A stretch of 64,000 bases of DNA from Bradyrhizobium centrolobii (lineage in GTDB: Bacteria > Pseudomonadota > Alphaproteobacteria > Rhizobiales > Xanthobacteraceae): positions 151,938 through 215,937 of the forward strand of contig NZ_LUUB01000022.1 in assembly GCF_001641635.1 (NCBI RefSeq), written 5' to 3'. A model generated the notes under the pieces. It had not been told where the DNA came from, did not search any database, and saw only the letters and a list, made by a program, of their open reading frames with translations. The position numbers and the translations under genes were made by a program. Positions 8,468 to 17,084 of this stretch are shown in pieces (within the stretch, counting starts at the first letter, position 1; each line of letters begins with the position of its first letter).

Positions 8468-8953
8468 TTGCTGACACATCGCTGGCCGACGACCGAAAGC
8501 TGGAGCACCGCCACACCAGTTTCGCACCCGGAGAGCAGGACTACGGCGCCAATGGAAAGGCGATCAAAGGCCTCCTGATCAAGAGCGATGACGACGCAGC
8601 CGCAACAAGCGGCAAAGTAGCCGAAAACACGTCGGGCAAAATAGCGGCACGGGTGGATTATCGCGCTCACTTCGGCAATGCGAGAACGAGCGCTTCCCGA
8701 TTGCCCCTCGGACAGTCGCCCGGGCTAGGAGAAGTGCCTGCGCTTGTCCGCGTGCTCGCCTATCACAAGGCGAACAAGTCCCCGATCCTGAAGCTGCTGC
8801 TTCGCTGCCGGCGCCCCGCATGAACGTCACGCGCGGGCGCCGGAGTTCCCGCGCGACAGCGTTCCATCACAATATCCCTGAGTTCCTGACGGAACGGATG
8901 CGCTTCCGGCTCTTTGAGTCGACGGGCACACTCTTCAGGAGGAGTTGAACGCC
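8468..8953. other. Intergenic stretch with a GC hairpin; no gene supported
   Basis: Open frames here (for example a plus-strand one from 8464 to 8823) have no ribosome site and no recognisable sequence. The only structure seen is an inverted repeat with 8-bp arms, CGCGCGGG at 8830-8837 and CCCGCGCG at 8848-8855. It lacks a T-tract, so it is not a standard terminator. Confidence 0.5.
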
Positions 8954-9181
8954 ATGAAATCATTCATCCTGACGATCACCACACTGCTGATGCTCGCGGC
9001 GGGAACCATGACGGCGGCCAAGGCCGTCGAATTCGGCGTCGGCCCGGGGGGCGTCTACGTTGGTCCTGACCGGTATCGTTACTACGATCGCGACTACGGA
9101 TCAGACTGCCGGACCATCATCAGCCATCACATCAATCGCTACGGCGAGGACGTCACTGTCCGCAGGCGGGTCTGCGACTGA
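8954..9181 (+). CDS. Small exported protein of unknown function
   Basis: This 75-residue protein has a strong ribosome site (AGGAGGAG at 8937-8944). A signal peptide covers about residues 1-24 (MKSFILTITTLLMLAAGTMT then AAKA). The mature part is Gly/Tyr-rich (GVGPGGVYVGPDRYRYYDRDYG) and ends with a pair of cysteines (DCRTI and RRVCD), likely a periplasmic disulfide. Similar small exported proteins are common in Bradyrhizobium, but I know of no function. It appears monocistronic. Confidence 0.8.
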   Translation: MKSFILTITTLLMLAAGTMTAAKAVEFGVGPGGVYVGPDRYRYYDRDYGSDCRTIISHHINRYGEDVTVRRRVCD

Positions 9182-9243
9182 CGGCTCTACTCAACAAGAC
9201 TACGTTTCGAGCCTGCGCGGAGCCAGCTCCGCGCAGCGCTGCT

Positions 9244-10443
9244 TCAGCCGTTATACGCGAACAGCTCGATCGGTTCGCTGAAGCCGCGCACCTCGTGCTC
9301 GCCGGCGTGCTCCAGCTCGAAATCGCCTTTCACGAGGTCGGCGAACGCGCGGGACAGCAGCACCGTCTTTCCCAATTGCTTGGTGAGGGCTTCGAGACGC
9401 GAGGCCATGTTGACCGCGGGACCGATCACGGTGAAGTCGAGCCGGGTACGGGAGCCGATATTGCCGTACATGACATCGCCGACGTGAACGCCGATGCCGT
9501 AATTCAGGGGCGCCCGGCCGGTGCCGTTGTTCCTTTCGTTCAGGGCGGACATGGCCTGACGGGCCTCGGTCACGGCATGCAGCAGATTTGAGCAAGCCGT
9601 AGGCTGGCTGAGCGGAAAGATGGCGAGCAGGCCGTCCCCGATGAATTTCAGGATTTCGCCGCCATGCCGCGCGATCGGCTCCGACATCGCGTCGAAATAG
9701 TCGTTGAGGAGATCGATGACGTCGTCGCGCGGCCAGCTGTCCGAGATCCGCGTGAAATCGCGCAGGTCACAGATCATGATCGCGGCACGGACCGTCGTCC
9801 CGCTGCCGCGCCTGGTGGCGCCGGCCAGGATGAGCTCCCCGGCATGGGACCCGACATAGGTCTCCAGCAGCGTTCGCGCCAGGCGGTTCTTGACGCGGAT
9901 CTCGCTGACGAGCGCCAGGACCGGCAGTAGGCTTTTCAGGCCGGCGATATGCGCCTCGTCGAAACCACCGGGACGGTCGGTCGCGAAGGTCACGATGTGC
10001 CGCTTGCCGAGCGTGTGGTAGAGCGGCCACGCCACGTAGTCGGTCAGGCCCTTCGCCCGCATCTCGTCATAGAGGGCGTGCTTGCGGCCGAGCGAGGGAT
10101 CCCGCTCGAGATTCTCACGGACCTCGGCGGCACCGTCATGGATCTCGTTGGCGGAGCTGCCGATGTATTCCGATCGCTCCCTGACATCGTAATCGACCCT
10201 CGCGATCTCAGCTTCGCGCATCCCGTCGGCCCAGATCATCCGGGCGCCAAGCCATTGCGGATGGTGAATCAGGATGTGAAGCGTTCCCCGCTTGACGGGA
10301 ATCCCTGAGCGCTGGAGCCGGATACACATCTCGGCGAAGATGTTGTCGATGAAGCGCTGATCGCGCGTCTCGTTGGTCAGCCAGTGCACGACATCGCTGC
10401 CGGACTGCGTGGTGACGGAATCGATATCTGGCGGCACGTTCAT
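9244..10443 (-). CDS. Class III adenylate/guanylate cyclase with N-terminal sensor region
   Basis: The 399-residue protein has a ~200-residue N-terminal region of unclear, possibly GAF-like, fold. A class III cyclase catalytic domain follows from about 215 to 385. Metal-binding Asp226 (ICDLRDFT) and Asp270 (FIGDG), Lys266 before the GD motif, the DFTVIG segment, and Asn/Arg in AVNMASRLE are all present, so activity is plausible. It would make cAMP or cGMP from the nucleoside triphosphate in the cytoplasm; no membrane segment is obvious. The frame opens at 10584. ATG 10443 is chosen because GAGGCAGG lies just before it and the extra residues look non-coding. Confidence 0.88.
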   Translation of the reverse strand: MNVPPDIDSVTTQSGSDVVHWLTNETRDQRFIDNIFAEMCIRLQRSGIPVKRGTLHILIHHPQWLGARMIWADGMREAEIARVDYDVRERSEYIGSSANEIHDGAAEVRENLERDPSLGRKHALYDEMRAKGLTDYVAWPLYHTLGKRHIVTFATDRPGGFDEAHIAGLKSLLPVLALVSEIRVKNRLARTLLETYVGSHAGELILAGATRRGSGTTVRAAIMICDLRDFTRISDSWPRDDVIDLLNDYFDAMSEPIARHGGEILKFIGDGLLAIFPLSQPTACSNLLHAVTEARQAMSALNERNNGTGRAPLNYGIGVHVGDVMYGNIGSRTRLDFTVIGPAVNMASRLEALTKQLGKTVLLSRAFADLVKGDFELEHAGEHEVRGFSEPIELFAYNG

Positions 10444-10954
10444 ATCCTGCCTCTGGGCGGTGGTCTGCATCCGACCGGATATATCGTGCTCCAGCCCGAT
10501 GGCGTCAACTTGGTCCGGCGCATATTCTGCGCATCGGGCTTGCCGGCGGGGAGACCGTGTCCGGCACCCGAGATGCGTGGGCATCGCCTATTCCGAAGCT
10601 CGTCGTGTCCGATCATTGATGAACCCGGCTCAGCATCGCGTGCGCTTTTGACCATCTTATCGGACCGCCCGATCTCGTCCAGATGAACGGCTCGAATTGC
10701 AGCGTGCTCATCGTGCGACTGAAATCGTTTCACTTCACCGGACGCAGGAAAGCAGTGCAGGATTGGCGAGACTGGAATGGCGAAATGCGTCGACGTCGCG
10801 TCGATCCCATCGTCACATTCGCGTCCTTCGATCTACCGGAACGAGGCGGTCACTTCGCCGCCTTCGAGCAGTCAGCACTCTTCGCAACGGACATAAGGCG
10901 AGGCTCCAGGGCGGTCCGAGGCAAGGCTACGACACAAACGAAGGAGAACAACTG
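10444..10954. other. Intergenic stretch holding a decayed LysR promoter region
   Basis: This 510-bp gap has no convincing intact gene. Its central part, 10610-10685, matches the LysR promoter at 13077-13152 on the opposite strand (see the repeat entry). A minus-strand ATG at 10616 corresponds to the LysR start but leads into a short frame (MIGHDELRNRR) that does not continue as a LysR protein. The last bases (AAGGAG at 10941-10946) are the ribosome site of the next gene. Confidence 0.6.
10610..10685 (-). repeat. Inverted second copy of a LysR regulator promoter segment
   Basis: The 76 bases match the reverse complement of 13077-13152 at 60 of 76 positions without any gap. The matching part includes the LysR start codon region and an imperfect dyad around TTATCG. 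It appears to be what is left of a paralogous divergent LysR/target pair. Confidence 0.75.
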
Positions 10955-11518
10955 ATGCGTTTGCCCGTCATTTCACCCGACAAGCTGACCCCGGAGCAAA
11001 AGGCTCTGGCGGCGGACATGAAGGAAGAGATCGCCCAGAAATATCAGGGCTTCGTCAACATCCGCGAGGATGGCGCCCTGATGGGTCCATGGAATCCCTG
11101 GTTGCACGAACCGAAATTCGGCAAGCCGATCTGGGACCTGGCGAAGGCTATGGCGGTGAACCCGTGTGTGCCGGCCGCGGTTCGCGAAATCGCGATCCTG
11201 GTCACGGGCACGCATTTCAAGGCGCCCTACGAGCTCTATGCCCATGTACGCATGGCGGAGCGCAGAGGGTTATCCGACGAAAAGCTCACTACGATCGTGT
11301 CCGGCCAGCGTCCCGCGGACCTGACGAGGCAGGAGGCAGTCGCCTACGACTTCGCATCGGCGCTGATCTCCGGAGGGACACTGCCCGAGCTGACCTACAA
11401 GGCCGCCGTCGGGCAGTTTGGCGCCCAAGGCGCCGCAGAACTGTCCTACTTCATCGGCTTCTACTGCATGGTGTCGGTGACGCTGAACACGTTCGACGTG
11501 CCGGTGCCGGAAAGTTAA
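10955..11518 (+). CDS. Carboxymuconolactone decarboxylase/AhpD-family protein
   Basis: Alpha-helical CMD-fold protein of 187 residues. The typical core runs from about 60 to 170 (AVREIAILVTGTHFKAPYEL ... AHVRMAERRGLS). The CxxC redox pair of AhpD is absent, so peroxiredoxin-reductase-type activity is unlikely. Related proteins are decarboxylases or hydratases in aromatic and cyclic-compound breakdown. AAGGAG lies eight bases before the ATG. The relic LysR promoter region upstream suggests this gene, or one lost beside it, was once LysR-regulated. Substrate unknown. Confidence 0.85.
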   Translation: MRLPVISPDKLTPEQKALAADMKEEIAQKYQGFVNIREDGALMGPWNPWLHEPKFGKPIWDLAKAMAVNPCVPAAVREIAILVTGTHFKAPYELYAHVRMAERRGLSDEKLTTIVSGQRPADLTRQEAVAYDFASALISGGTLPELTYKAAVGQFGAQGAAELSYFIGFYCMVSVTLNTFDVPVPES

Positions 11519-11600
11519 GCCTCGCACCTGCTCAGCCGGCATGTGTCCAGTCGCAGCGGGAACAATGTCAGCCCTCGCCAGCATTTGCCAGAGGATCCGC

Positions 11601-12008
11601 TCAATCCGCGATCACGGCCGCGATTTCGAGCTCGACCAGAAAGTGCGGGTTCGCGAGCGCGGTGACACCGATCAGCGTGCTCGGCGAGGGACGTTCACGG
11701 GTCCAGGGTACCGGGAAGTTTTCGTCACGAACGCAGCGCTCCACGAAGGCCGGAACGTCGATCGCGTACACACGGCGGAACACGACGTCATCCCATGTCG
11801 CCCCGACCGCCTTCAACTGCACGGTCAGGGCGTCCAGGACGGCGATGTATTGGGCCCTGATGTCTCCGACATGGACGGGCCTGGAATTCTCGTCAGCCGG
11901 CACCTGGCCCGCAATGTAGATCAGCTTCGACGGCGCGGTGATGCTGAGGATGCGGGTGAAGTACCAGCTTTTGGAGACGCCCGGAGGGTTGATGTATTCC
12001 TTTGGCAT
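11601..12008 (-). CDS. RidA/YjgF/UK114-family protein
   Basis: The 135-residue protein has the family's chorismate-mutase-like fold (LIYIAGQVPADE, QYIAVLDALTVQLKAVGATW, VELEIAAVI). Canonical RidA hydrolyses reactive enamines/imines using an Arg shortly before the C-terminal VEIE segment. Here the aligned segment reads SPSTLIGVTALANPHFLVEL and I see no Arg, so it probably belongs to another Rid subfamily with an uncertain reaction. It is followed upstream, on the same strand, by the quinone oxidoreductase with a 40-bp gap, so the two may be co-transcribed. Confidence 0.88.
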   Translation of the reverse strand: MPKEYINPPGVSKSWYFTRILSITAPSKLIYIAGQVPADENSRPVHVGDIRAQYIAVLDALTVQLKAVGATWDDVVFRRVYAIDVPAFVERCVRDENFPVPWTRERPSPSTLIGVTALANPHFLVELEIAAVIAD

Positions 12009-12048
12009 TCTGGATCTCTTTCTACCGACCTGTGCGAGGAACGCGTGC

Positions 12049-13038
12049 CTACGCGTTCTTCACGACGTCGATGACGACCTTGACGTTCGCGCCGCCCCTG
12101 ACCGCCTCATGCGCCTCCATCGCCGTGTCGAGCGTGAAGCGGCGCGGGTCCACCACGGGACGAATTTTGCCGGCGTCGACGAGCTGCGCGACCTCGCGCA
12201 GGATTGCCCCATGATGTGCGCGCCGTTCGCCGCTCAGCATCGGGTAAAGGACGTAGATGGCACTGATCACCGCGCAGCGCAGCGACGAGGTCAGCAGATT
12301 ATGCGATTCAAATGCCGCGCAGCTCACGATGTGGCCGTAGTGGCGCACGGCGCCGAGCGAGGCCTCGAGCGTGTTGCCGCCGACGGTATCGTAGATGATT
12401 TCGAAGCCCTTTCCGTCGGTGTATTTCTGGACGTATTGCTCGACGGTCATCCTGGTATAGTCGATCGGCGTGGCACCAAGTCCGCGCACGAGATCCTGCT
12501 TCTGGGGCTGGGACGTTGCGTAGACGTCGGCGCCGAACGCCTTTGCGAGCTGGACGACGACGTGACCGACGCCGCCCGAGCCGCCCTGAACGAGGACTTT
12601 CTGCCCCGGCTGCACGCTCGCGCGGTCGACCAGACCCTCCCATGCTGTGAGCACGACCAGCGGCAGCGCCGCGGCCTCGCGCATGGTGAGCTTGGCAGGC
12701 TTCTTCGCTATCAGCGCGGCGTCGACGGTCATGAACTCCGCGAGCGATCCCGGCATTCCACGCACGCCGCCGGCGAGGCCATAGACTTCGTCGCCGACCG
12801 CAAATCCTTTCACGCCCGCCCCGACCTCGGTGACCACGCCGGCCACGTCGGTGCCGAGCACGGCCGGCAACGCCGGCATCGCGAACGGCGCCTGCCCCGT
12901 GCGGATCAGGTGATCGACCGGATTCACGCCGCTTGCGTGCACACGAATCTGAAGTTCTCCGTCTCCGGGACGTCGCGTTTCGATGTCTGCGTCGCGAAAA
13001 CGGCCATTCTGGTAGGTGTCGAGGACAAGGGCACGCAT
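12049..13038 (-). CDS. Zinc-type alcohol dehydrogenase / NADPH:quinone oxidoreductase family
   Basis: MDR-superfamily reductase of 329 residues. It has a GroES-like N-terminal domain (about 1-120, with HASGVNPVDHLIRTG and GTDVAGVVTEVG) and a Rossmann domain with VLVQGGSGGVGHVVVQLAKA around 145-165. No structural zinc Cys cluster is seen, which fits quinone or enone reductases. The start at 13038 has AAAGGAG upstream; the frame runs back to 13146 but overlaps the LysR start. It is divergent from the LysR gene and is its probable target. The downstream RidA may belong to the same transcript. Confidence 0.9.
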   Translation of the reverse strand: MRALVLDTYQNGRFRDADIETRRPGDGELQIRVHASGVNPVDHLIRTGQAPFAMPALPAVLGTDVAGVVTEVGAGVKGFAVGDEVYGLAGGVRGMPGSLAEFMTVDAALIAKKPAKLTMREAAALPLVVLTAWEGLVDRASVQPGQKVLVQGGSGGVGHVVVQLAKAFGADVYATSQPQKQDLVRGLGATPIDYTRMTVEQYVQKYTDGKGFEIIYDTVGGNTLEASLGAVRHYGHIVSCAAFESHNLLTSSLRCAVISAIYVLYPMLSGERRAHHGAILREVAQLVDAGKIRPVVDPRRFTLDTAMEAHEAVRGGANVKVVIDVVKNA

Positions 13039-13076
13039 GCGGAGTCTCCTTTGATCGTCGGCAAGTGATCGGCCTC

Positions 13077-13152
13077 CATCTGGACGTAACCGCGCGATCC
13101 GATAAGATCGTCCAACATGCACTCGATGCTGAACGATATTCATCAATGATCG
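13077..13152 (+). promoter_or_regulatory. Divergent LysR promoter/operator segment (intact copy)
   Basis: This segment between the quinone oxidoreductase and the LysR gene is 79% identical to the reverse complement of 10610-10685. On the minus strand it contains the dyad CGATC-TTATCG-GATCG (arms of five), a reasonable LysR-type binding site. Conservation without indels suggests the spacing matters or the duplication is recent. Confidence 0.55.
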
Positions 13153-14033
13153 AGAACAGCGAGCTATCGGAGCTGGCTGCCTTCGCTGCCGTTGCGACCC
13201 ATCGCAGCTTCCGGAAGGCGGCGGTCGAGCGCGGCACGTCCGCCTCTGCCGTCAGTCATGCGATACGCAGCCTGGAGGGCCGCGTCGGCGTGCGCCTCAT
13301 TCATCGGACCACGCGCAACGTATCCCTGACCGACGCCGGACAGATGCTCTACGCACGATTGGGCCCTGCCCTGACCGACATCCGTGTCGCGGTCGACGAG
13401 CTGAATGCGTGGCGCAATACGCCGTTCGGCACTGTCCGTCTCAACGTACCCAACACGATCGCGCCGTTCGTGCTGGGGGACGCAATCGAGACGCTGCTGA
13501 AGGCAAATCCCGGCCTGCGGCTGGAGATCGCTGCAACGGACCGGCGCGTCGACATCGTCGAAGAGGGTTTTGACGCAGGCATTCGTCTTGGCGAGCGGCT
13601 GTCGCAGGACATGATTGCGGTGCGCATTCGCTCCCGTCTGCGCTTCACCGTCGTTGGCGCACCGGCGTATTTCGAGAAGAGAACCGCTCCGGTGACGCCG
13701 CAGGACCTGCACGCTCACGTCTGTATCCGCTACGCGTTTCCGAGCGGCACCGTCCTGAACTGGATCTTCGAGAAGGATGGCGAGACGATCGAGGTGCAGG
13801 TCGACGGCCCGCTGACCGTCGACAGCCAGGAGCTGATGGTGGATGCCGCAATGCGCGGCCTCGGTCTGGCCTATGTCTGGGAGCAGCGCGCCGCAACCGG
13901 CTTGCGGGACGGCAGGCTTGTGCGTTGCCTTAAGGACTGGTGTCCGCTCGACGAGGATCTTTTCCTGTATTTCCCCAGTCGCGAGCATCAGACCGCGGGC
14001 TTGCGTGCGGTGATCGACGCGCTGAAGGTGTAA
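13146..14033 (+). CDS. LysR-family transcriptional regulator
   Basis: The 295-residue regulator has an N-terminal winged helix (about 5-62: LAAFAAVATHRSFRKAAVER and SASAVSHAIRSLEGRVGVRL) and a periplasmic-binding-like effector domain (about 90-290). It belongs to the branch that often controls neighbouring oxidoreductases. The longer frame from 12933 overlaps the divergent gene, so ATG 13146 is used. It most likely controls the quinone oxidoreductase and RidA genes through the segment at 13077-13152. The effector is unknown. Confidence 0.92.
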   Translation: MIENSELSELAAFAAVATHRSFRKAAVERGTSASAVSHAIRSLEGRVGVRLIHRTTRNVSLTDAGQMLYARLGPALTDIRVAVDELNAWRNTPFGTVRLNVPNTIAPFVLGDAIETLLKANPGLRLEIAATDRRVDIVEEGFDAGIRLGERLSQDMIAVRIRSRLRFTVVGAPAYFEKRTAPVTPQDLHAHVCIRYAFPSGTVLNWIFEKDGETIEVQVDGPLTVDSQELMVDAAMRGLGLAYVWEQRAATGLRDGRLVRCLKDWCPLDEDLFLYFPSREHQTAGLRAVIDALKV

Positions 14034-14122
14034 TGCGCGCTGTTCCTGCGCGACCGCGTCAACTGATCCAGCGCTATCCCGTGGTGCGCGACAGCGCCGA
14101 GGTTGGCGGGGGACGATCGCGG

Positions 14123-14707
14123 CTAGCTGACGATCTGAATCGATCCGAGCACCGCCAGCCCCGAAACGAGGGCGAGCTTCGACACCTCGGCCAGCTCGAC
14201 CCTCAACGTGCTGCCGTCGGTGATGGCAAAGTCCTCTCCATCGAGACGGATGCTGCAACCGCCGCAAGCTGCGTAGACGAGATGCGTGCCGGCAGCCAGC
14301 TGCCGATCGCCTGACTCCATGAGCGCCAAGAGCTCGATCTCCGCCGCCCCGCGCCGGGCCATCAGGTTCACGACCTCGACCGGACCTGCCTCGAGTTCGG
14401 TCACGATTTCGAGTTCGCCGGTGAAGCGCACGGTCGTGAACGGGTCGCGCTCGTCGAATTCCCGCCCCGGCGCCTTGAGCACCAGTCCGCGCCCGCGAAC
14501 CACCATCTGCAAGCGGTCGATGCCCGGCATATACGAGAAGGGACCAGGCGTCACGATCGGCGTCGAGGCGAAGCGCCAGAGCAGGCTGTTCCAATCCTTC
14601 GTCGGCGCACCGGCGCGATGAGCATCCGCGATATCGGTGAAGATGCCGCCGCCGTTCTTCCACGGCGAGCGCGTATAGTCTTCGGGTTTCAGCAGCGTGG
14701 TTTTCAT
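14123..14707 (-). CDS. HutD/Ves-family cupin protein
   Basis: The 194-residue bicupin has the HutD hallmark SPWKNGGG at about 14-21, followed by WRFASTPIVTPGPFS and a second cupin half ending in VELAEVSKLALVSG. HutD accompanies histidine-utilisation genes in many bacteria, where it may sense formiminoglutamate or limit Hut activity. No hut genes are near here, so this is a stand-alone member. The start is set at 14707 (MKTTLLKPEDY), since the preceding frame does not look like the family. The ribosome site is weak. Confidence 0.88.
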   Translation of the reverse strand: MKTTLLKPEDYTRSPWKNGGGIFTDIADAHRAGAPTKDWNSLLWRFASTPIVTPGPFSYMPGIDRLQMVVRGRGLVLKAPGREFDERDPFTTVRFTGELEIVTELEAGPVEVVNLMARRGAAEIELLALMESGDRQLAAGTHLVYAACGGCSIRLDGEDFAITDGSTLRVELAEVSKLALVSGLAVLGSIQIVS

Positions 14708-14903
14708 ATTCCAGAGACCGTCCGAGAAAGGCACGTGGACCGATATCGCCCCGCGCACATCATGCGCGTGATCGGTTCGCTTTGCCAACCGATATGACGG
14801 ACGACTGCGCAAAACGATGCGGCGTGATCGATGAAGGCACGCGTCGACATTCTCGCGACACGACTGCCCGGGCTTGCGGTCCCTGGAGCGCCTCAAATCG
14901 CGC

Positions 14904-15010
14904 CGTCGTCCCAGCGAAAGCCAGGACCCATTACCCTAAGCGGTTGTTGTCGAGGCGATTGGCCGGCCACAGAGTCTTCCAACAACATCGGTCGGTGGTT
15001 ATGGGTGGGC
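14904..15010. repeat. Intergenic palindromic repeat (GGACCCAT...ATGGGT type)
   Basis: The left part (GTCGTCCCAGCGAAAGCCAG then GACCCATTACC) and the right part (GGTTATGGGT) are the inverted ends of an intergenic element that I recognise as frequent in Bradyrhizobium chromosomes. It separates hutD from the binding-protein gene. Confidence 0.55.
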
Positions 15011-15031
15011 GGCACCGGAGAATCATAGCCC

Positions 15032-16186
15032 TCACTCCCCCTTCCCGCCCTTCAGCTTCGGCAGCGTCTCGACGATCTTCTGCTTGCCGTCGACGATCTC
15101 GGCCAAAAAGCTCGCGCGGTCGATGTCGCCGTTCTGGTCCCAGCTTGCTTCCATCAGCATGCCCGGGGCCTTGTCGGGCGTCAGGGTCAGGCCTTTCATC
15201 GCTGCGCCAAAAGCCTTGCTGTCGAACTTGCCGATTGTCTCGGTGACGTATTTGACGAGATAGACGGCGGTGTAGCCCTTGATGCCGTTGTGGTCGGGCC
15301 AGTACTTGTAGCGTGCGCTGAACTTCTTCGCGAACTCCTGGATCGCCGGCACGGGCGCATCAGCGCTGAGTCCGACATGGCCGCGTACGCCGTTGGCGGC
15401 GGGGCCGGCGAGCTCGACCACCTTCTGGCTCAGCAGTGTGGTCTCGCCGAACAGCGGCGTTGACAGGCCCTGCCGCTTCGCCTCGATCAGGAAGCGGGCG
15501 CTCTCCTCCTCGTTGGTATAGACGAAGACCGCTTCGGCCTTGGCGTTCTTCAGCTTGATGACGTCAGAGCCGAAATCGACCTGGCCCTGCTCGGTGGAGA
15601 TATCGGCCGCGATCTCGATGTTGCGCGCCTTCATTTCCTTCACGAAGTTGTCGCGGCCACCCTTGCCGAAATCATTGTTGACCCAGACCACCGCGACCGA
15701 CTTCACCTTGAGCTTGTCGTGCAGATAGTTGGCGATCTTCGGCATGGAGAATTGCTGGCCGAAGGCGGTGCGGAACACCCAGGGATTGCCCTGCGTGGTG
15801 ATGTCGGCGGCCTCTGCGCCGACGATCTGCGGGATCTCCGCCGCTTGCGTCAGCGCCATGTTGACCTTGACCGAGCCCGAATAAATCGGCCCGAGCACGA
15901 CATAGGGGTCCTTGTCCAGAACCTTCTGCACCTGGGCGCGCGAGACGCCGGGGTTGCTCTGGGTGTCGAGATGCTCGGTCTGGATCTTGCGGCCGAGAAT
16001 GCCGCCGGAGTTGTTGATCTCATCGACCGCGAGCGCGACGCCGTCGCGCCAGTTCGTGCCGGACACTGCGCCGGGGCCGGAGAGCTCGACGACGTCGGGG
16101 ATGTAGACCGTGGTCTGCCCGCAGGCAACGCCCGCCCACGTTGCCGCCGCGATCGCGATGCCGACCGGCTTTGCAAACTGCCTCAT
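15032..16186 (-). CDS. Branched-chain amino-acid-type ABC transporter substrate-binding protein (orphan)
   Basis: Type I periplasmic binding protein of 384 residues. It has a signal peptide (about 1-23, MRQFAKPVGIAIAAATWAGV then ACG) and LivK/HAAT-like lobes (VELSGPGAVSGTNWRDGVAL, EINNSGGILGRKI, VVLGPIYSG). In Bradyrhizobium and relatives this family often binds aromatic acids rather than leucine. No permease or ATPase is adjacent, so it must share one or act as a sensor component. GGAGGAG lies just before the ATG. It is last in the aroE-amidohydrolase-binding-protein operon (25-bp gap). Confidence 0.9.
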   Translation of the reverse strand: MRQFAKPVGIAIAAATWAGVACGQTTVYIPDVVELSGPGAVSGTNWRDGVALAVDEINNSGGILGRKIQTEHLDTQSNPGVSRAQVQKVLDKDPYVVLGPIYSGSVKVNMALTQAAEIPQIVGAEAADITTQGNPWVFRTAFGQQFSMPKIANYLHDKLKVKSVAVVWVNNDFGKGGRDNFVKEMKARNIEIAADISTEQGQVDFGSDVIKLKNAKAEAVFVYTNEEESARFLIEAKRQGLSTPLFGETTLLSQKVVELAGPAANGVRGHVGLSADAPVPAIQEFAKKFSARYKYWPDHNGIKGYTAVYLVKYVTETIGKFDSKAFGAAMKGLTLTPDKAPGMLMEASWDQNGDIDRASFLAEIVDGKQKIVETLPKLKGGKGE

Positions 16187-16211
16187 GAACTCCTCCCCAT
16201 TTGTTGTCTTG

Positions 16212-17060
16212 TTATGTCGATTGATCTGTTGCGCCCTCGAAGCCGAGCAATCTCGCGGGCGTTCGCCACAGCAGGCGCTCCTGATCGTCGGCGTCCGGAA
16301 ACAGCGCCGTCAGCACCGCGAGTAGCGGTCCATAGTCGAGCCGTTCGGATGCGCGCAGGAACGGGTAGTCCGATCCCCAGACACAGCGATCAAGCGTGAA
16401 GGCCTCGACGAGGGCCGCGATGAACGGCCAGGCGTCCTCGTAAGGATGCGGCTGCTGCGAGAACTTGTAATAGCCGGACAATTTTACATGCGCGTCGCGC
16501 TCGCGGCCGATCGCCAGCAGCGCCTGGAAGGCTTTTCCTTTCAGCCCTTGCGCGACCGATGGGCGCCCGCAATGATCAATCACCAGGCGCACATCCGATT
16601 TTTCAATCAGCGGCAGCAGGTCGAGCAGTTGGTCCTGCTCGACCTGGATCTGCAGGAACAGGCCGAGGCTGATCAGCTTCTCCAGGAGCGGTGCCGAATT
16701 GCGATAATAATCGGCGCCGTGGAACGGCACGTTGAAGGCGACGCCGATCACGCCGGCGGCCTTCAGCCGTGCAAGCTCGTCGATATCGACATCACTCTCA
16801 ACGACCGCGACACCCCTGAGGCGGCCGCCGCCCTGCTTCAGCGTATCGAGCAGGATGCGGCTGTCGCTTCCGTAGCCGGTGTTGGTCGCCACAACCAGCG
16901 CATGGCGGACGTCGAAGGCATCGAACACGCGGATGAGCTGCGCCGCCGGCGCGATCTCCTGCCCGCTCGGCCGGTACGGCGTGTCGTCCGAGTAAGGAAA
17001 GCGGACGGGATCGATGGCATGGATGTGGCAGTCGATCTTGGGGCACGCCGGCAAGGTCAT
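16212..17060 (-). CDS. Amidohydrolase-2 family TIM-barrel hydrolase
   Basis: The 282-residue protein resembles 2-pyrone-4,6-dicarboxylate lactonase and sulfomuconolactone hydrolase. The metal-binding start is DCHIHAIDP (10-18). It continues with LVIDHCGRP in the middle and WGSDYPF near residue 235, where the Asp is catalytic. It probably opens a lactone or hydrolyses a C-C or amide bond in an aromatic breakdown pathway. It is 24 bp downstream of aroE and 25 bp upstream of the binding-protein gene. Family membership is clear; the substrate is inference only. Confidence 0.87.
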   Translation of the reverse strand: MTLPACPKIDCHIHAIDPVRFPYSDDTPYRPSGQEIAPAAQLIRVFDAFDVRHALVVATNTGYGSDSRILLDTLKQGGGRLRGVAVVESDVDIDELARLKAAGVIGVAFNVPFHGADYYRNSAPLLEKLISLGLFLQIQVEQDQLLDLLPLIEKSDVRLVIDHCGRPSVAQGLKGKAFQALLAIGRERDAHVKLSGYYKFSQQPHPYEDAWPFIAALVEAFTLDRCVWGSDYPFLRASERLDYGPLLAVLTALFPDADDQERLLWRTPARLLGFEGATDQST

Positions 17061-17084
17061 GGCGCAGAACTCCCCTCGCGCGTG

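Noticed and set aside
8464..8823. Possible 119-residue protein after the SIS gene
   Set aside because: It starts inside the SIS stop region without a ribosome site, and its composition and lack of any recognisable pattern suggest chance.
10683..10955. Plus-strand frame upstream of the CMD-like gene
   Set aside because: It covers the decayed LysR promoter copy and the ribosome site of the next gene. There is no ribosome site of its own and no recognisable product.
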